From positions 123,070-187,069 of IMG/VR virus record IMGVR_UViG_3300022752_005671: a stretch of 64,000 nucleotides of DNA; one strand, written 5' to 3'. Shown here piece by piece: positions 28,381 through 37,971 of this stretch. Made by a program: the position numbers and the translations under genes. Numbering within the stretch: the first letter of the stretch is position 1; each line of letters starts with the position of its first letter. Origin of the DNA: a virus. The notes under the pieces were generated by a model, which saw only the letters and a list, made by a program, of their open reading frames with translations, did no database searches and was not told where the DNA came from.

Positions 28381-29217
28381 ATGGCAATCGATCTAGAAGC
28401 AATTAAGCGTCGCGTAGCAGAGCTCAGTGGTGTCAAGAAGACTTCTTCAGTCCAACTTTGGAAGCCAAGTCTAGGAGAGCACAAGGTAAGATGTCTTCCG
28501 TGGAAGAATTCACCAGATGGTCAACCATTTGCTGAACGATGGTTTTATTACATCGGTGAAAACGCAGGAATTCTCGCTCCAAATCAGTTTGGTAAGCCAG
28601 ATCCAATTAATGATTTGATTCGTAAGCTGTACAGCAGCGGTAAACCAGATGATCGCGTTCTTGCCAAGAAGCTAGCTCCAAAGATGCGATGCTATGCTCC
28701 TGTCATCGTCCGCGGTGAAGAAGACAAGGGTGTTCAGGTTTGGGCATTCGGCAAACTAGTTTATCAACGAATGCTTGGATTCTTCCTTGATGAGGAGGTT
28801 GGTGATATCCTTTCTCCGACAGAAGGTTTCGATCTAAAGGTCTCCATTACTAAGCAACCAGGTAAGCAATTTAATGACACAACAGTTGATCCTGCGCGCA
28901 GGCCATCAAAACTTCATGAGGACTCAAAGACGATGGAACAATGGCTAAATTCAATTCCAAACATTGACGATATGTATCGTCTCAAGTCGACCCAGGAAAT
29001 TGAAACAGTTCTTAATAATTGGTTGAATGGTGGATCAACTGCTGATGCAACGCCCGAAATGTCCAGAGGCGTTGCAACGACGGATGCGCTAGATGACCTC
29101 GTCGCAGAGGTTAAATCATCTGACGCAAAGACAACTGCCAAGAAGTCAAAGAAAGATGATGATGGAAAAAAGCAATCTCTTGATGATGCATTTGCAGATT
29201 TGATGAATGATGATTGA
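28381..29217 (+). CDS. Single-stranded DNA-binding protein, gp32-like
   Basis: 278-residue SSB of the T4 gp32 type, which coats ssDNA during replication and recombination. The core VQLWKPSLGEHKVRCLPW, the ERWFYYIGE segment and a central OB-fold region match the family. A flexible Lys/Asp-rich region follows, and the acidic tail (DDAFADLMNDD) is the usual site that recruits replication partners. The zinc-binding cysteines of T4 gp32 are not evident. Strong codon bias and the AGGAAAAGGAAAAGG purine leader suggest high expression. Confidence 0.85.
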   Translation: MAIDLEAIKRRVAELSGVKKTSSVQLWKPSLGEHKVRCLPWKNSPDGQPFAERWFYYIGENAGILAPNQFGKPDPINDLIRKLYSSGKPDDRVLAKKLAPKMRCYAPVIVRGEEDKGVQVWAFGKLVYQRMLGFFLDEEVGDILSPTEGFDLKVSITKQPGKQFNDTTVDPARRPSKLHEDSKTMEQWLNSIPNIDDMYRLKSTQEIETVLNNWLNGGSTADATPEMSRGVATTDALDDLVAEVKSSDAKTTAKKSKKDDDGKKQSLDDAFADLMNDD

Positions 29218-29234
29218 TGTAGAGATTTAGAATG

Positions 29235-29269
29235 CAAACGCCAGGAATCGACAAGGTTTCTGGCGTTTG
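29235..29269 (+). other. Strong hairpin between SSB and recombinase genes
   Basis: A 10-bp perfect stem, CAAACGCCAG (29235-29244) with CTGGCGTTTG (29260-29269), around a 15-base loop, 17 bases after the SSB stop. There is no T tract, so it is more likely a 3' mRNA stabiliser, processing site or partial attenuator than a complete terminator. Confidence 0.55.
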
Positions 29270-29306
29270 TACTATCTGCGTGTTTAAGGAGATAATAACA
29301 AGACAT

Positions 29307-30500
29307 ATGGCAAAGAATAGACTAGAAGAAACGACTACGCATAAGAAGAGCGACGTTGATAATATGATGAAGGAATTAATTTCTTCTATCAATAAAGAAT
29401 ATGGAACTCGCATCGCATATAACTTGTCAGAAATGGATGCTCCTACTGTTGTAAAAAGGTGGATCGACACAGGTTCTATTCAATTGAACTATGCGATTCG
29501 TAATGAACTCGGCGGAGGATATCCAGAAGGTAGAATCATCGAGATTTCTGGATTACCTTCTTCAGGCAAATCTCATCTAGCTTATCATGCTGCAGCAGTT
29601 GCCCAAAAGATGGGAGGATTAGTCGTTTATATCGATACAGAAAATGCTACGCCTGTGCAAAAGCTTGCTGACATGGGAATTGACGTTCGTAAACGATTTG
29701 TCTACTGCGATTCTCACTGCACTGAAGAGGTCTTTTCTATCATCGAGTCTACAATTCTCAAGGCGAAGCAAGTTTTAGAAAAGAACATTCCCATTCTGGT
29801 TATTTGGGATTCTGTCGCAGCTACTTCACCAAAGGCAGAACTCGATGGTGAATATGAACAAAATTCTATCGGCCTGCAGGCTCGAGCTATCTCCAAAGGT
29901 ATGCGTAAGATTACCGGCGTCATTGGTCAGAACAATGTAACCTTATTATGCCTCAATCAAATTCGTGATAATATCGGAGTACTTCACGGAGATCCTCTAA
30001 CAACACCAGGAGGACGTGCAATTCCCTTCCACTCTTCTGTTCGAATTCGTCTTGGAAGCGGAAATCAAGTCAAGGATAAGAACGGCATGCCAATCGGTAT
30101 CCATACAACGGTTACAATTAAGAAGAACAAAGTTGCTCCACCTTTCCGTAAGTGCGAATTTGACATAATTTTCGGTAAAGGTATCGTCGAAGATGAATAT
30201 CTCTTTGATGAAGTTCGATCCCACTGCAAGGAGTCAGGTCCGGTAAAGAGAAGAGGACATACGATCAATATCTCTGGAGAAGGTGCATGGAAAGAATTGA
30301 GCGTCGTCAATGAAAAGACAGGCGAGGTTGTGGTAGAAAAGAAGTTCTATAAGTCTGAGTTTGGAAACTTAATGAGAGACGATATTCACGGGCCATTTAT
30401 CATGGAGGCAATTGATTCAGCTTTGACATTGACTTCAGGACCGGCAACTCCAACAGAGGGTGATGATAACGTTTCAGATGATGGAGGATCAGATGAGTGA
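29307..30500 (+). CDS. RecA/UvsX-like recombinase
   Basis: 397 residues from ATG 29307, chosen over an upstream ATG at 29232 because AAGGAGATAATAAC directly precedes it and the upstream codons lie in a hairpin. Strand-exchange ATPase for recombination-dependent replication and repair. Walker A is GLPSSGKS (residues 82-89), Walker B is ILVIWDSVAA, loop 1/2 region includes LLCLNQIRDNIGV and TPGGRAIPFHSSVRIRL. The acidic C-terminal tail is typical. It overlaps dUTPase by 8 bases, indicating translational coupling, and follows the SSB with which it would cooperate. Confidence 0.92.
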   Translation: MAKNRLEETTTHKKSDVDNMMKELISSINKEYGTRIAYNLSEMDAPTVVKRWIDTGSIQLNYAIRNELGGGYPEGRIIEISGLPSSGKSHLAYHAAAVAQKMGGLVVYIDTENATPVQKLADMGIDVRKRFVYCDSHCTEEVFSIIESTILKAKQVLEKNIPILVIWDSVAATSPKAELDGEYEQNSIGLQARAISKGMRKITGVIGQNNVTLLCLNQIRDNIGVLHGDPLTTPGGRAIPFHSSVRIRLGSGNQVKDKNGMPIGIHTTVTIKKNKVAPPFRKCEFDIIFGKGIVEDEYLFDEVRSHCKESGPVKRRGHTINISGEGAWKELSVVNEKTGEVVVEKKFYKSEFGNLMRDDIHGPFIMEAIDSALTLTSGPATPTEGDDNVSDDGGSDE

Positions 30501-30942
30501 AAGACCAACAAATCCAATTTGGATCAAAGTTTTGACCGATGATGATTCATTAATTCCTGCGTATCAGACTCAAGGATCAGCAGCGTGCGATTTAAGATCT
30601 ACCGATGAAGTCACATTGCCTCCTGGTTCTAGAGTAATCATTGGAACAGGCATTAAGTTAGAAATCCCACGAGGGTTTGGAGCCATGGTGTGTTCTAGAT
30701 CTGGAATGGCTGCAAAGAACGGCATTCAGGTTCTTAATGCTCCAGGGATCATTGACACAGACTACAGAGGAGAAGTAAAAGTAATTCTTCATAACGCAGG
30801 CAAGGAAGAATTTATTATTAAAAAAGGAGATAGGGTTGCACAACTTTTATTTTTCCCAATTTTTCAAGCAATCTTTCAGAAGGCTACAGAAGTTTCAGAG
30901 ACGCATAGAGGTGAGGGCGGATTTGGAAGCACTGGAGTTTGA
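30493..30942 (+). CDS. dut: dUTPase (trimeric type)
   Basis: 149 residues from ATG 30493, which overlaps the recombinase stop and follows a GGAGG ribosome site. It hydrolyses dUTP to dUMP, preventing uracil incorporation and supplying thymidylate synthesis. All five motifs of trimeric dUTPases are visible: SAACDLRS, CSRSGMA, GIIDTDYRGE, KGDRVAQLLF, and the C-terminal P-loop-like RGEGGFGSTG. Confidence 0.95.
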   Translation: MSERPTNPIWIKVLTDDDSLIPAYQTQGSAACDLRSTDEVTLPPGSRVIIGTGIKLEIPRGFGAMVCSRSGMAAKNGIQVLNAPGIIDTDYRGEVKVILHNAGKEEFIIKKGDRVAQLLFFPIFQAIFQKATEVSETHRGEGGFGSTGV

Positions 30943-31904
30943 GTTTGAATCCTGATCATCCAATTTTGATAATTGATGCGCAGAATCTTTTTTTACGAAG
31001 TTGGGCTGCGTATCCAACAATGAACAAGAACGGGGAACCGATGGGTGGATGCATCGGTTTCCTAAAATCTTTTCAACGAATCGTTCGTGAGATTCAACCT
31101 TCTTGTGTGTATATTGCATGGGAAGGTGGAGGATCTAGACGAAGAAGAAATCTTTATTCAGAATACAAACTGGGGCGTAGGCCTGAAAAACTGAACCGAT
31201 TCTATGGTGACGATATTCCTGACTCAGAAGAGAACAAAAAACATCAGTTGATAACTCTTCTTGGAATGTTAAAATTTGTTCCTGTTTGTCAAATCTACGT
31301 TTCCGACTGTGAAGGTGACGACATCGTAGCTCATCTATGCGAAGGTCCTCTTCGTAACGATGATAAGATCATCGTCTCTTCAGATAAAGACATGTATCAA
31401 TTGCTTGATGACGACACGAAGATTTACAGTCTTCATAAGAAAAAGATCGTCACAGCGGAAGAAATTTTTGAAGAATTTAGAATCAAAACAAAAAATTTTG
31501 CAATAGCAAAAGCAATTTGTGGAGATCCTGGTGACAATGTTCCTGGAGTAAAAGGTATTGGATTTAAAAAGGTTGCATCAAAAATACCAATTCTTGGAAG
31601 CGATCATGAACTAATTTTGCAAGAAGTTTTTGACTTTTGTCAATCCAAAATTGATGAGTCGATTATTTATCGTCGCATTATGGACAGCAAGGATGACATC
31701 AGAAGAAATTGGAAATTAGTTCATCTAGATGGAAGCATGCTGTCAGCAGATCAAGTTTCAAAGGTGCGACATGTTATCGATACATTCGTACCCAGGATGG
31801 ATAGGATGGGATTGATTCGAGCACTAGTTAAAGAAGGTATCGAAGGTTTCGATGTTGAAGGTTTCTTTTACGACCTCAGCTCTTTAATCGCTATTCAACA
31901 CTGA
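30939..31904 (+). CDS. 5'-3' flap exonuclease (FEN/RNase H-like)
   Basis: About 321 residues starting at a TTG that overlaps the dUTPase stop (TTGA). Structure-specific 5' nuclease that removes RNA primers and flaps, like T4 RNase H or the Pol I 5' nuclease domain. Metal-binding acidic residues appear in LIIDAQNLFLR, SDCEGDDIVA and SSDKDMYQLL, and the helix-three-turn-helix DNA-binding motif is GDPGDNVPGVKGIG (about residue 203). Since the family A polymerase here lacks such a domain, the two could act together. Confidence 0.9.
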   Translation: MSLNPDHPILIIDAQNLFLRSWAAYPTMNKNGEPMGGCIGFLKSFQRIVREIQPSCVYIAWEGGGSRRRRNLYSEYKLGRRPEKLNRFYGDDIPDSEENKKHQLITLLGMLKFVPVCQIYVSDCEGDDIVAHLCEGPLRNDDKIIVSSDKDMYQLLDDDTKIYSLHKKKIVTAEEIFEEFRIKTKNFAIAKAICGDPGDNVPGVKGIGFKKVASKIPILGSDHELILQEVFDFCQSKIDESIIYRRIMDSKDDIRRNWKLVHLDGSMLSADQVSKVRHVIDTFVPRMDRMGLIRALVKEGIEGFDVEGFFYDLSSLIAIQH

Positions 31905-31913
31905 TTTTTATTT

Positions 31914-33335
31914 ATGACTACACAAAATACCACTCCGACATTCGGCACTTATGGCAAATCTTTTCAAGAAAAGATCATGCAAGCGTTGTTGACTGATTGG
32001 AAGTTTGCCGAACAGATGACGGAAGTATTTGATTCAAATTACTTTGAGTTGAAGTACTTACAGTTTTTATCAGATCGTTATTTTTCTTATTCAAAAAAGT
32101 ATAAAGTTTTCCCAACTTTGCAATTGCTTGTTACGATCATTAGAGAAGATCTTAAGATTGGTACTGATGTCATTCTTCGAGATCAAATCATCGATTACCT
32201 TCAAAGGATGAAGAGCAACCCAGATCCTGGAGATCTTCAGTTTGTCCGCGAAAAATCTCTAGATTTTTGTCGTAAGCAGGCTCTGAAAGCAGCATTAGAA
32301 AATGCGGTTGATCAGATGCAAGCAGACAAATATGAGTCGATTGTAGAATCAATTAAGAAAGCCGTCCAAGTTGGAACAGCTCCATCTGTAGGCCACGACT
32401 TCTTTAATGAGATGGATGCACGATTCACTAGACTTAAGCGTGATACAATTCCAACAGGCATTCCAGAGCTTGACAAAAAAGAACTATTAAATGGTGGATC
32501 AGGAAAGGGAGAACTTCTTTGCGTCGTCGGCGGCTCTGGTTCTGGTAAGTCTCACTTCCTTACGATGATTGGTGCTAATGCTCTTAGAAACGGAAAGAAT
32601 GTTCTTCATTATACCTTTGAGCTATCTGAAACAGCAGTCGGAATCAGATATGATTCAAACCTATGTGATGTTGATTCAAATGAAGTAATGGATCGTAAGG
32701 ATGAAGTAAAGTCATTCTATGAATCAAATAAAAACTTAGGAAGACTTTTTATCAAGGAGTATCCGACGAACACTGCTTCAATCTTTACGATTAGATCGCA
32801 CGTAGAACGTTTAGATCTTAAAGGATTTAAACCAGACATCATCATCATCGATTATGCAGACATCATGAGATCAACGAGACAATTTGACTCTTTGCGGCAT
32901 GAGCTTAAGCTTGTTTACGAAGAACTGCGCGGATTAGCAATGGAATACGGAATTCCAATCTGGACTGCTTCACAATCAAATAAAGAAGGTGCTAATGCAG
33001 AAGTCATTGATATGACGAACATGTCAGAAGCATATGGCAAGGCAATGATTTGTGATTTTATTATCTCTGTGTCTCGTCGTTCGCATGAAAAGGCTAACGG
33101 ATGGGGTAGGTTATATGTCGCGAAGAATCGTGCAGGCCGCGATGGATTAATTTTCCCAGCAAAGATTAACACTGCAAGAAGTCAATTCGAGATCGTCGGC
33201 GCCGCAGACGTTCCTGATGCGGCAACTGTTTCTGATGATGAAGCTCAAAAAAGAGCATTAAGAGCCAAATGGCAAGAATTAAAGAAAGAATTTTCGACAC
33301 AAAAGCCAAACAATTTGGAAGCCAGCGTTATATAA
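31914..33335 (+). CDS. Replicative DNA helicase (DnaB/gp41 family)
   Basis: 473-residue hexameric helicase that unwinds the fork. The N-terminal helical domain has the family-like pattern (FQEKIMQALLTDWKFAEQM). The RecA-like core has Walker A GGSGSGKS (206-213), Walker B IIIIDYADIM, and the motif TASQSNKEG followed by VAKNRAGRDG. Helicases of this family in environmental phages are a known home of split inteins; this copy is uninterrupted. Confidence 0.92.
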   Translation: MTTQNTTPTFGTYGKSFQEKIMQALLTDWKFAEQMTEVFDSNYFELKYLQFLSDRYFSYSKKYKVFPTLQLLVTIIREDLKIGTDVILRDQIIDYLQRMKSNPDPGDLQFVREKSLDFCRKQALKAALENAVDQMQADKYESIVESIKKAVQVGTAPSVGHDFFNEMDARFTRLKRDTIPTGIPELDKKELLNGGSGKGELLCVVGGSGSGKSHFLTMIGANALRNGKNVLHYTFELSETAVGIRYDSNLCDVDSNEVMDRKDEVKSFYESNKNLGRLFIKEYPTNTASIFTIRSHVERLDLKGFKPDIIIIDYADIMRSTRQFDSLRHELKLVYEELRGLAMEYGIPIWTASQSNKEGANAEVIDMTNMSEAYGKAMICDFIISVSRRSHEKANGWGRLYVAKNRAGRDGLIFPAKINTARSQFEIVGAADVPDAATVSDDEAQKRALRAKWQELKKEFSTQKPNNLEASVI

Positions 33336-33361
33336 TTAAATTTCCCCACTGAGAGACCAAT

Positions 33362-35941
33362 ATGACTTACACACGTGATGAAGCATACAAGGCATCTTTA
33401 AAGTACTTTAATGGTGACGAATTAGCAGCAAGCGTATTTTGCGATAAATATGCTTTGAGAAATCCTGGAGGTGGATTGTTAGAACTCACTCCATCGGATA
33501 TGCATCGAAGATTAGCTCGTGAGTTTGCTAGAATTGAAGCAAAGTATCCAAATCCTCTTTCTGAGAAAGAGATCTTTTGCCTTCTTGCTGACGTTGAACA
33601 CATCGACATTTCACAACGCGCCGCGATGTCTATTGAGGAACTTGCTAAGGAATCTCGTGGCTTAGGTCCAGTCGTACCCCAAGGTTCTCCAATGTCTGCG
33701 ATCGGAAATGAATTTCAGTATCAGTCGTTATCGAACTGTTTCGTGATTCAGTCTCCTTATGATTCTTACGCAGGAATTCTTAAGGCTGATCAGGAACAAG
33801 CTCAAATCATGAAACGCAGAGGCGGGGTTGGTTTTGACATCTCTACCATTCGACCAAAGGGTATTGTTACTGCGAATGCTGCCCGCACCACTGATGGCAT
33901 CGGCGTCTTTATGGAGAGATTCTCTAACACTTGCCGCGAGGTTGCACAAGGGGGCCGTAGAGGTGCTTTAATGTTAACGATTGATGTTCATCATCCAGAA
34001 ATTAGAACATTCGTTAACATTAAAAGAGACCTTAAGAAGGTGACTGGAGCAAATATTTCCATCCGCCTTACTGATGAATTCATGCAGGCGGTGAAGGACG
34101 GAAGCAAAGTTCAGTTACGGTTTCCTGTTGAGAAGGATGCAAAACACTCAGTCGAAGAAATGGTCGATGCCAAACAACTTTGGCACGAGATCATCGAGGC
34201 AGCATGGGCTTCAGCTGAACCTGGTCTACTTTTTTGGGATACAGTTAAACGAATGACTCCAACAGAAGCATACGCAAGCGTTGGATATGGTTCAACTTCT
34301 ACAAACCCGTGCGGGGAGATTGTTCTATCACCCTATGACTCTTGTCGGTTGCTTCTTGTCAACCTCTACAAGTTTGTCAAGAATCCATTCACGTCAGCTG
34401 CCGCTTATGATAACGAAAAATTCAAAGATGTTGTGGTTAAGGCCCAACGTCTTATGGATGATCTCATTGATCTAGAGATTGAAGCTGTCGATAAGATTAT
34501 TTCAAAGATTAAAAACGATCCTGAACCAGAAGAAGTAAAGCAATCTGAACTCAATCTATGGAAAAAGATTAAAGAAGCAGCTTTAGGTGGTCGTAGAACT
34601 GGATTAGGTATAACTGCTCTCGGCGATACCTTAGCAGCCATGGGATTTGTTTATGGGTCCAAACATTCTATTCAAATGACGGAGTCTCTATATAAGTCCC
34701 TTGCTGTTTCCTCTTATCGTTCAACAATAACAATGGCTGAAGAACGCGGAGCTTTCCCTGTCTTCTCGCACAAGCTCGAGGCGGAACATCCATTTATCAA
34801 ACAAATCCTAGAAGCAAATCCTGAGCTTGTCAAGGACTACAAGAAACATGGCCGTCGTAACATCGCGATTACCACAACAGCGCCGGCAGGTTCTGTCTCT
34901 GTTCTTACACAAACAACATCTGGTATTGAACCGGCATTCATGTTGTTTTATAAACGTCGTAAGAAGGTTAATGGTGATGATCCATCTGCAAGAGTCGACT
35001 TTATTGATCCCCTCGGTGATAAGTGGCAGGAGTACACCGTCTATCACCATGCCTTTAAGAAGTGGATGGAGGTAAATCATAAGACCGAGGAAAACGTTAC
35101 GGAATCTCCATACCATGGTGGTACTGCAAACGAGATCGATTGGGTTGCCAAGGTTGATCTACAGGCCGCGGCACAAAAGTGGATCTGCCATTCAATCTCT
35201 AACACAACAAACATTCCAAACTCAACTTCGGTTGATGTTGTCAAGGACATCTACATGAGAGGTTGGGAGACTGGATGCAAGGGCGTTACCATTTATCGTG
35301 ATGGTTGCCGAACCGGCGTTCTTGTTGCAGAGACATCGAAGGTAGAAACTAAGAATGTTGATGGTCAACCGGAGACATTGGTAGAAAGCCACGCACCAAA
35401 GCGTCCTAAGGAATTAACGTGCGATATTCATAGAATTAACGTGAGGTCAGGAAGCGACAACGAGTCATATCTCGTTCTTGTCGGCAAACTTGAAGATAAA
35501 CCTTATGAGATCTTCTGCGGACTATCACAACATGTTGAGGTTCCAAAGAAAGCCAAAACAGGTACTCTCATTAAGAATGGTAAGAAGGATGGTGTAGCGA
35601 CCTATAATCTCCAGATTCCAATCGGAGATGACGATCATCTTCTTTTTAAGGATGTTGTCGAGCTTTTTTCTAATCCAAACCATGGAGCAATGACGAGGAC
35701 ACTTTCTCTTGCTCTTCGTCACGGAGTACCAGTTCAATATGTCGTTGAACAGTTACAAAAGGACAAGCATAGCGGATTGCAGTCTTTTTCGAAGGCAATT
35801 GCTAGAGTTCTTAAAACATACATTCCAGACGGAACTAAATCGCAATCTGATAAGATTTGTGGATCTTGTGGTCTTGAAGGTATTGTCTATAAGGAAGGGT
35901 GTGCAACTTGTAATTCTTGCGGATGGAGTAAGTGCGGGTAA
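33362..35941 (+). CDS. nrdJ: Ribonucleotide reductase, class II-like (NrdJ type)
   Basis: 859 residues. It reduces ribonucleotides to deoxyribonucleotides. Active-site features are SLSNCFVIQSP (N-terminal radical-site Cys), STNPCGEIVL (NPCGE motif), and TTAPAGSVS in the substrate-binding barrel. The C-terminus ends in a zinc-ribbon CGSCG...CATCNSCG, carrying the redox-active cysteines usual for adenosylcobalamin-dependent reductases. No separate small-subunit (NrdB) gene is adjacent, consistent with class II. The phage therefore probably relies on host or environmental cobalamin. Uninterrupted by inteins, although NrdJ is a known intein host in related phages. Confidence 0.88.
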   Translation: MTYTRDEAYKASLKYFNGDELAASVFCDKYALRNPGGGLLELTPSDMHRRLAREFARIEAKYPNPLSEKEIFCLLADVEHIDISQRAAMSIEELAKESRGLGPVVPQGSPMSAIGNEFQYQSLSNCFVIQSPYDSYAGILKADQEQAQIMKRRGGVGFDISTIRPKGIVTANAARTTDGIGVFMERFSNTCREVAQGGRRGALMLTIDVHHPEIRTFVNIKRDLKKVTGANISIRLTDEFMQAVKDGSKVQLRFPVEKDAKHSVEEMVDAKQLWHEIIEAAWASAEPGLLFWDTVKRMTPTEAYASVGYGSTSTNPCGEIVLSPYDSCRLLLVNLYKFVKNPFTSAAAYDNEKFKDVVVKAQRLMDDLIDLEIEAVDKIISKIKNDPEPEEVKQSELNLWKKIKEAALGGRRTGLGITALGDTLAAMGFVYGSKHSIQMTESLYKSLAVSSYRSTITMAEERGAFPVFSHKLEAEHPFIKQILEANPELVKDYKKHGRRNIAITTTAPAGSVSVLTQTTSGIEPAFMLFYKRRKKVNGDDPSARVDFIDPLGDKWQEYTVYHHAFKKWMEVNHKTEENVTESPYHGGTANEIDWVAKVDLQAAAQKWICHSISNTTNIPNSTSVDVVKDIYMRGWETGCKGVTIYRDGCRTGVLVAETSKVETKNVDGQPETLVESHAPKRPKELTCDIHRINVRSGSDNESYLVLVGKLEDKPYEIFCGLSQHVEVPKKAKTGTLIKNGKKDGVATYNLQIPIGDDDHLLFKDVVELFSNPNHGAMTRTLSLALRHGVPVQYVVEQLQKDKHSGLQSFSKAIARVLKTYIPDGTKSQSDKICGSCGLEGIVYKEGCATCNSCGWSKCG

Positions 35942-35953
35942 TATTTAGTTTTT

Positions 35954-36280
35954 ATGAAAATAAAAGTAAAAGATCTTAAAAGATTAATCAGAGAAAGTTA
36001 TGCGCGCGAAATTCCTCAATATGTTGTTGATGAAATTTACGTCGCAGCTTCAAGATTAGATCCAAAAAAAGCTGGTAAATATTGTAAAGATCAGTTAGAA
36101 CATTATTTTAAGATGCATATTAATTCTACTTCTTCAAACCCAGCTGATATGAGAGCCAAGATCATTAAAATGCATAATGTTCTATCAAACATGGAAGAAG
36201 AGATTAAAGAATTAAAAAACGTTAAAGAAGAATTGAAAGAAATTATTGATCAAAACATTAGACGTTTCTTGTTCATTTAA
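35954..36280 (+). CDS. Leader-family helical protein
   Basis: 108 residues. The N-terminus KIKVKDLKRLIRESYARE is the shared leader (Leu-Lys-x-Leu-Ile-x-Glu). The rest is predicted helical, and the last third is a coiled coil rich in Glu/Lys (EEIKELKNVKEELKEIID). No enzymatic motif. It lies 12 bases after the RNR gene. Confidence 0.65.
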   Translation: MKIKVKDLKRLIRESYAREIPQYVVDEIYVAASRLDPKKAGKYCKDQLEHYFKMHINSTSSNPADMRAKIIKMHNVLSNMEEEIKELKNVKEELKEIIDQNIRRFLFI

Positions 36281-36321
36281 TTCTTGTGTTCAATCAAAAT
36301 AGTACATAGTAATATAGCCTC

Positions 36322-36981
36322 ATGCCTTCTCAACCCAATAAAGTTGAACTAATTGGTTATTACGGTTCTGATGAAACTCATGCTCTTTCTGCTTGGACTT
36401 CAACGTCAAGAGATTTGACTGAGGATAAGAAAGAAAGAATTCCAAAGCTCCTAAAGATGTTGGCTGAAAATTCTCATGAAACTCCCTTCGAAAAGAGTTC
36501 ACTGCATTTTTTGGTTACATCTGACGTGAGCGCCCACATCCACCTCCTCAAACATCGAATCGGCGTTTCAATCAACGCCGAATCTGCGCGATACAAGGAA
36601 CTAAAGGAAGACAAGTATTATGTTCCCACGGATTGGCCAGCGGAAGAAAAAGAGCTCTACATCGAACACATGGAATCCAGTCTACAGAAGTACCACTCAA
36701 CGTTGGAGAGGCTGGTTCAAAAGGGGATGAGTAGAAAGCGCGCCAAAGAATCTGCACGTCTCTACCTTCCTTATGGAAATCAGATCACGGCTGATGTTAT
36801 GTTTAATTTCCGTAGTTTTGTTCATTTTCTAAGGTTAAGATATTCTGAACATGCTCAAGTTGAAATTAGAGACATTGCAAAACAAATGTTGGATTTAGTT
36901 CATTCAACTGGATCTTTTAATCATACGATGGAAGCATTTGGATTGACGGTTGAAGGAAACCTGAGAGGGCCTTTCACATGA
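36322..36981 (+). CDS. thyX: Flavin-dependent thymidylate synthase
   Basis: 219 residues. Makes dTMP from dUMP using FAD and methylene-tetrahydrofolate. The ThyX motif is present as KHRIGVSINAESARY (about residues 76-90), with the first Arg of the consensus RHR replaced by Lys. Other family parts are HETPFEKSSLHFLV near residue 53 and FNFRSFVHFLRLRYSEHAQ near the C-terminus. The gene overlaps the following kinase by ATGA. A ThyA-fold enzyme also occurs at 57704, so ThyX is probably the true dTMP source. Confidence 0.93.
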   Translation: MPSQPNKVELIGYYGSDETHALSAWTSTSRDLTEDKKERIPKLLKMLAENSHETPFEKSSLHFLVTSDVSAHIHLLKHRIGVSINAESARYKELKEDKYYVPTDWPAEEKELYIEHMESSLQKYHSTLERLVQKGMSRKRAKESARLYLPYGNQITADVMFNFRSFVHFLRLRYSEHAQVEIRDIAKQMLDLVHSTGSFNHTMEAFGLTVEGNLRGPFT

Positions 36982-37571
36982 GTAAGATAATCGTAATTGA
37001 AGGTCCAGATAGAGTGGGTAAACAGACTCAAACTCGTCTATTAAAAAGAAAACTTGGAGAACGAGGATTTTCTTCAATTGTTATTGAAGTACCAATTAAA
37101 TCTGCAGTAACATATCCAATCATTTATTGGATGCTTCAAAATGGCACGGCAAAAAAGTTTCCAAAAATCTTTCAATGGTTTCAATACATGAATAGAAAGA
37201 TTTTTCAAATGTTTAAATTGCCTCGTCTTGAGGAGGATTACGATTGCATCATAATGGATAGATGGAGTTTATCTACCATCGTATATGGTGCAGCAGAAGG
37301 TGTTCCTCTAGAATATACGATAAAGTTGGCTAGAAAATTGAGAGAACCTGACCACACGATCATTCTTCATGGAAATTCTTACGTTCATGAAGCAGAAGAT
37401 TCATATGAAGCAGATTCTGAACTTCAAAAAAATGTTAGAATCGAGTATTCAAAATGGGCAGCGAACAATCCAAATACGACCACACTTATTGATTGTAGAC
37501 AGGAAAAAAAAGTAATTTCAAAGAAAATTAGAGATGTTTTATATAAAAAAGGAATTTTAGAAAGACCTTAA
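36978..37571 (+). CDS. Thymidylate/deoxynucleotide kinase
   Basis: 197 residues. P-loop kinase that phosphorylates dTMP or another dNMP. The P-loop is EGPDRVGKQTQ near the N-terminus, the DRW motif (IIMDRWSLST) follows at about residue 93, and an Arg-rich lid-like KLARKLREPDH occurs at about 115. It is translationally coupled to thyX, which fits a dTMP-to-dTDP step. It differs clearly from the second P-loop kinase at 52430, so the two may have different dNMP substrates. Confidence 0.85.
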   Translation: MSKIIVIEGPDRVGKQTQTRLLKRKLGERGFSSIVIEVPIKSAVTYPIIYWMLQNGTAKKFPKIFQWFQYMNRKIFQMFKLPRLEEDYDCIIMDRWSLSTIVYGAAEGVPLEYTIKLARKLREPDHTIILHGNSYVHEAEDSYEADSELQKNVRIEYSKWAANNPNTTTLIDCRQEKKVISKKIRDVLYKKGILERP

Positions 37572-37625
37572 TTTTATAATACAAATAGTTTTTTTTATGT
37601 ATGATTTAACTAATTTAGAGGTGTT

Positions 37626-37889
37626 ATGAACTATAAAATTTCTGATTCAGTTGCGATGCGATTCATTCAAATCTTTCAAGAGGCAATTCTTATGGGAGTT
37701 GATGGCGCAGACCTTATGCGACAAGTTCGTCTAACTGTAGATGAGTCGACTCCTGACACATTAACTTTGCATCCCGAATATGAGAAGATGGTCGAAGCTC
37801 AACACAAGAAATATCTAGAAGATGCAGAAAAGCTAAAGTCTCAATCTGAAACTTTACCTAACGTTCCAAAGTTAATTTTTGAAAATTAA
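37626..37889 (+). CDS. Hypothetical conserved-type small protein
   Basis: 87 residues with a good ribosome site (TTAGAGGTGTT). Not recognised with confidence. It has a helical N-terminal part (DSVAMRFIQIFQEAILMGVDG), then a VDESTPDTLTLHPEYEKM segment and a Lys/Glu-rich helix. Similar small proteins occur between nucleotide-metabolism genes of T4-like phages, but no function can be assigned. Confidence 0.65.
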   Translation: MNYKISDSVAMRFIQIFQEAILMGVDGADLMRQVRLTVDESTPDTLTLHPEYEKMVEAQHKKYLEDAEKLKSQSETLPNVPKLIFEN

Positions 37890-37896
37890 TGTAAAG

Positions 37897-37971
37897 ATGA
37901 AATTTGCGTTATTTGTGATATTGTTTTCTATCATCATCATTATGAAGGCTTCAAACACGAAGGACTATTGA
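37897..37971 (+). CDS. Possible 24-residue membrane peptide
   Basis: Short frame MKFALFVILFSIIIIMKASN... with one hydrophobic segment of about 15 residues. Its TGA stop overlaps the ATG of the next gene (TGATG), which would couple translation. The upstream TAAAG is a poor ribosome site. Could be a true small membrane protein or chance. Confidence 0.3.
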   Translation: MKFALFVILFSIIIIMKASNTKDY

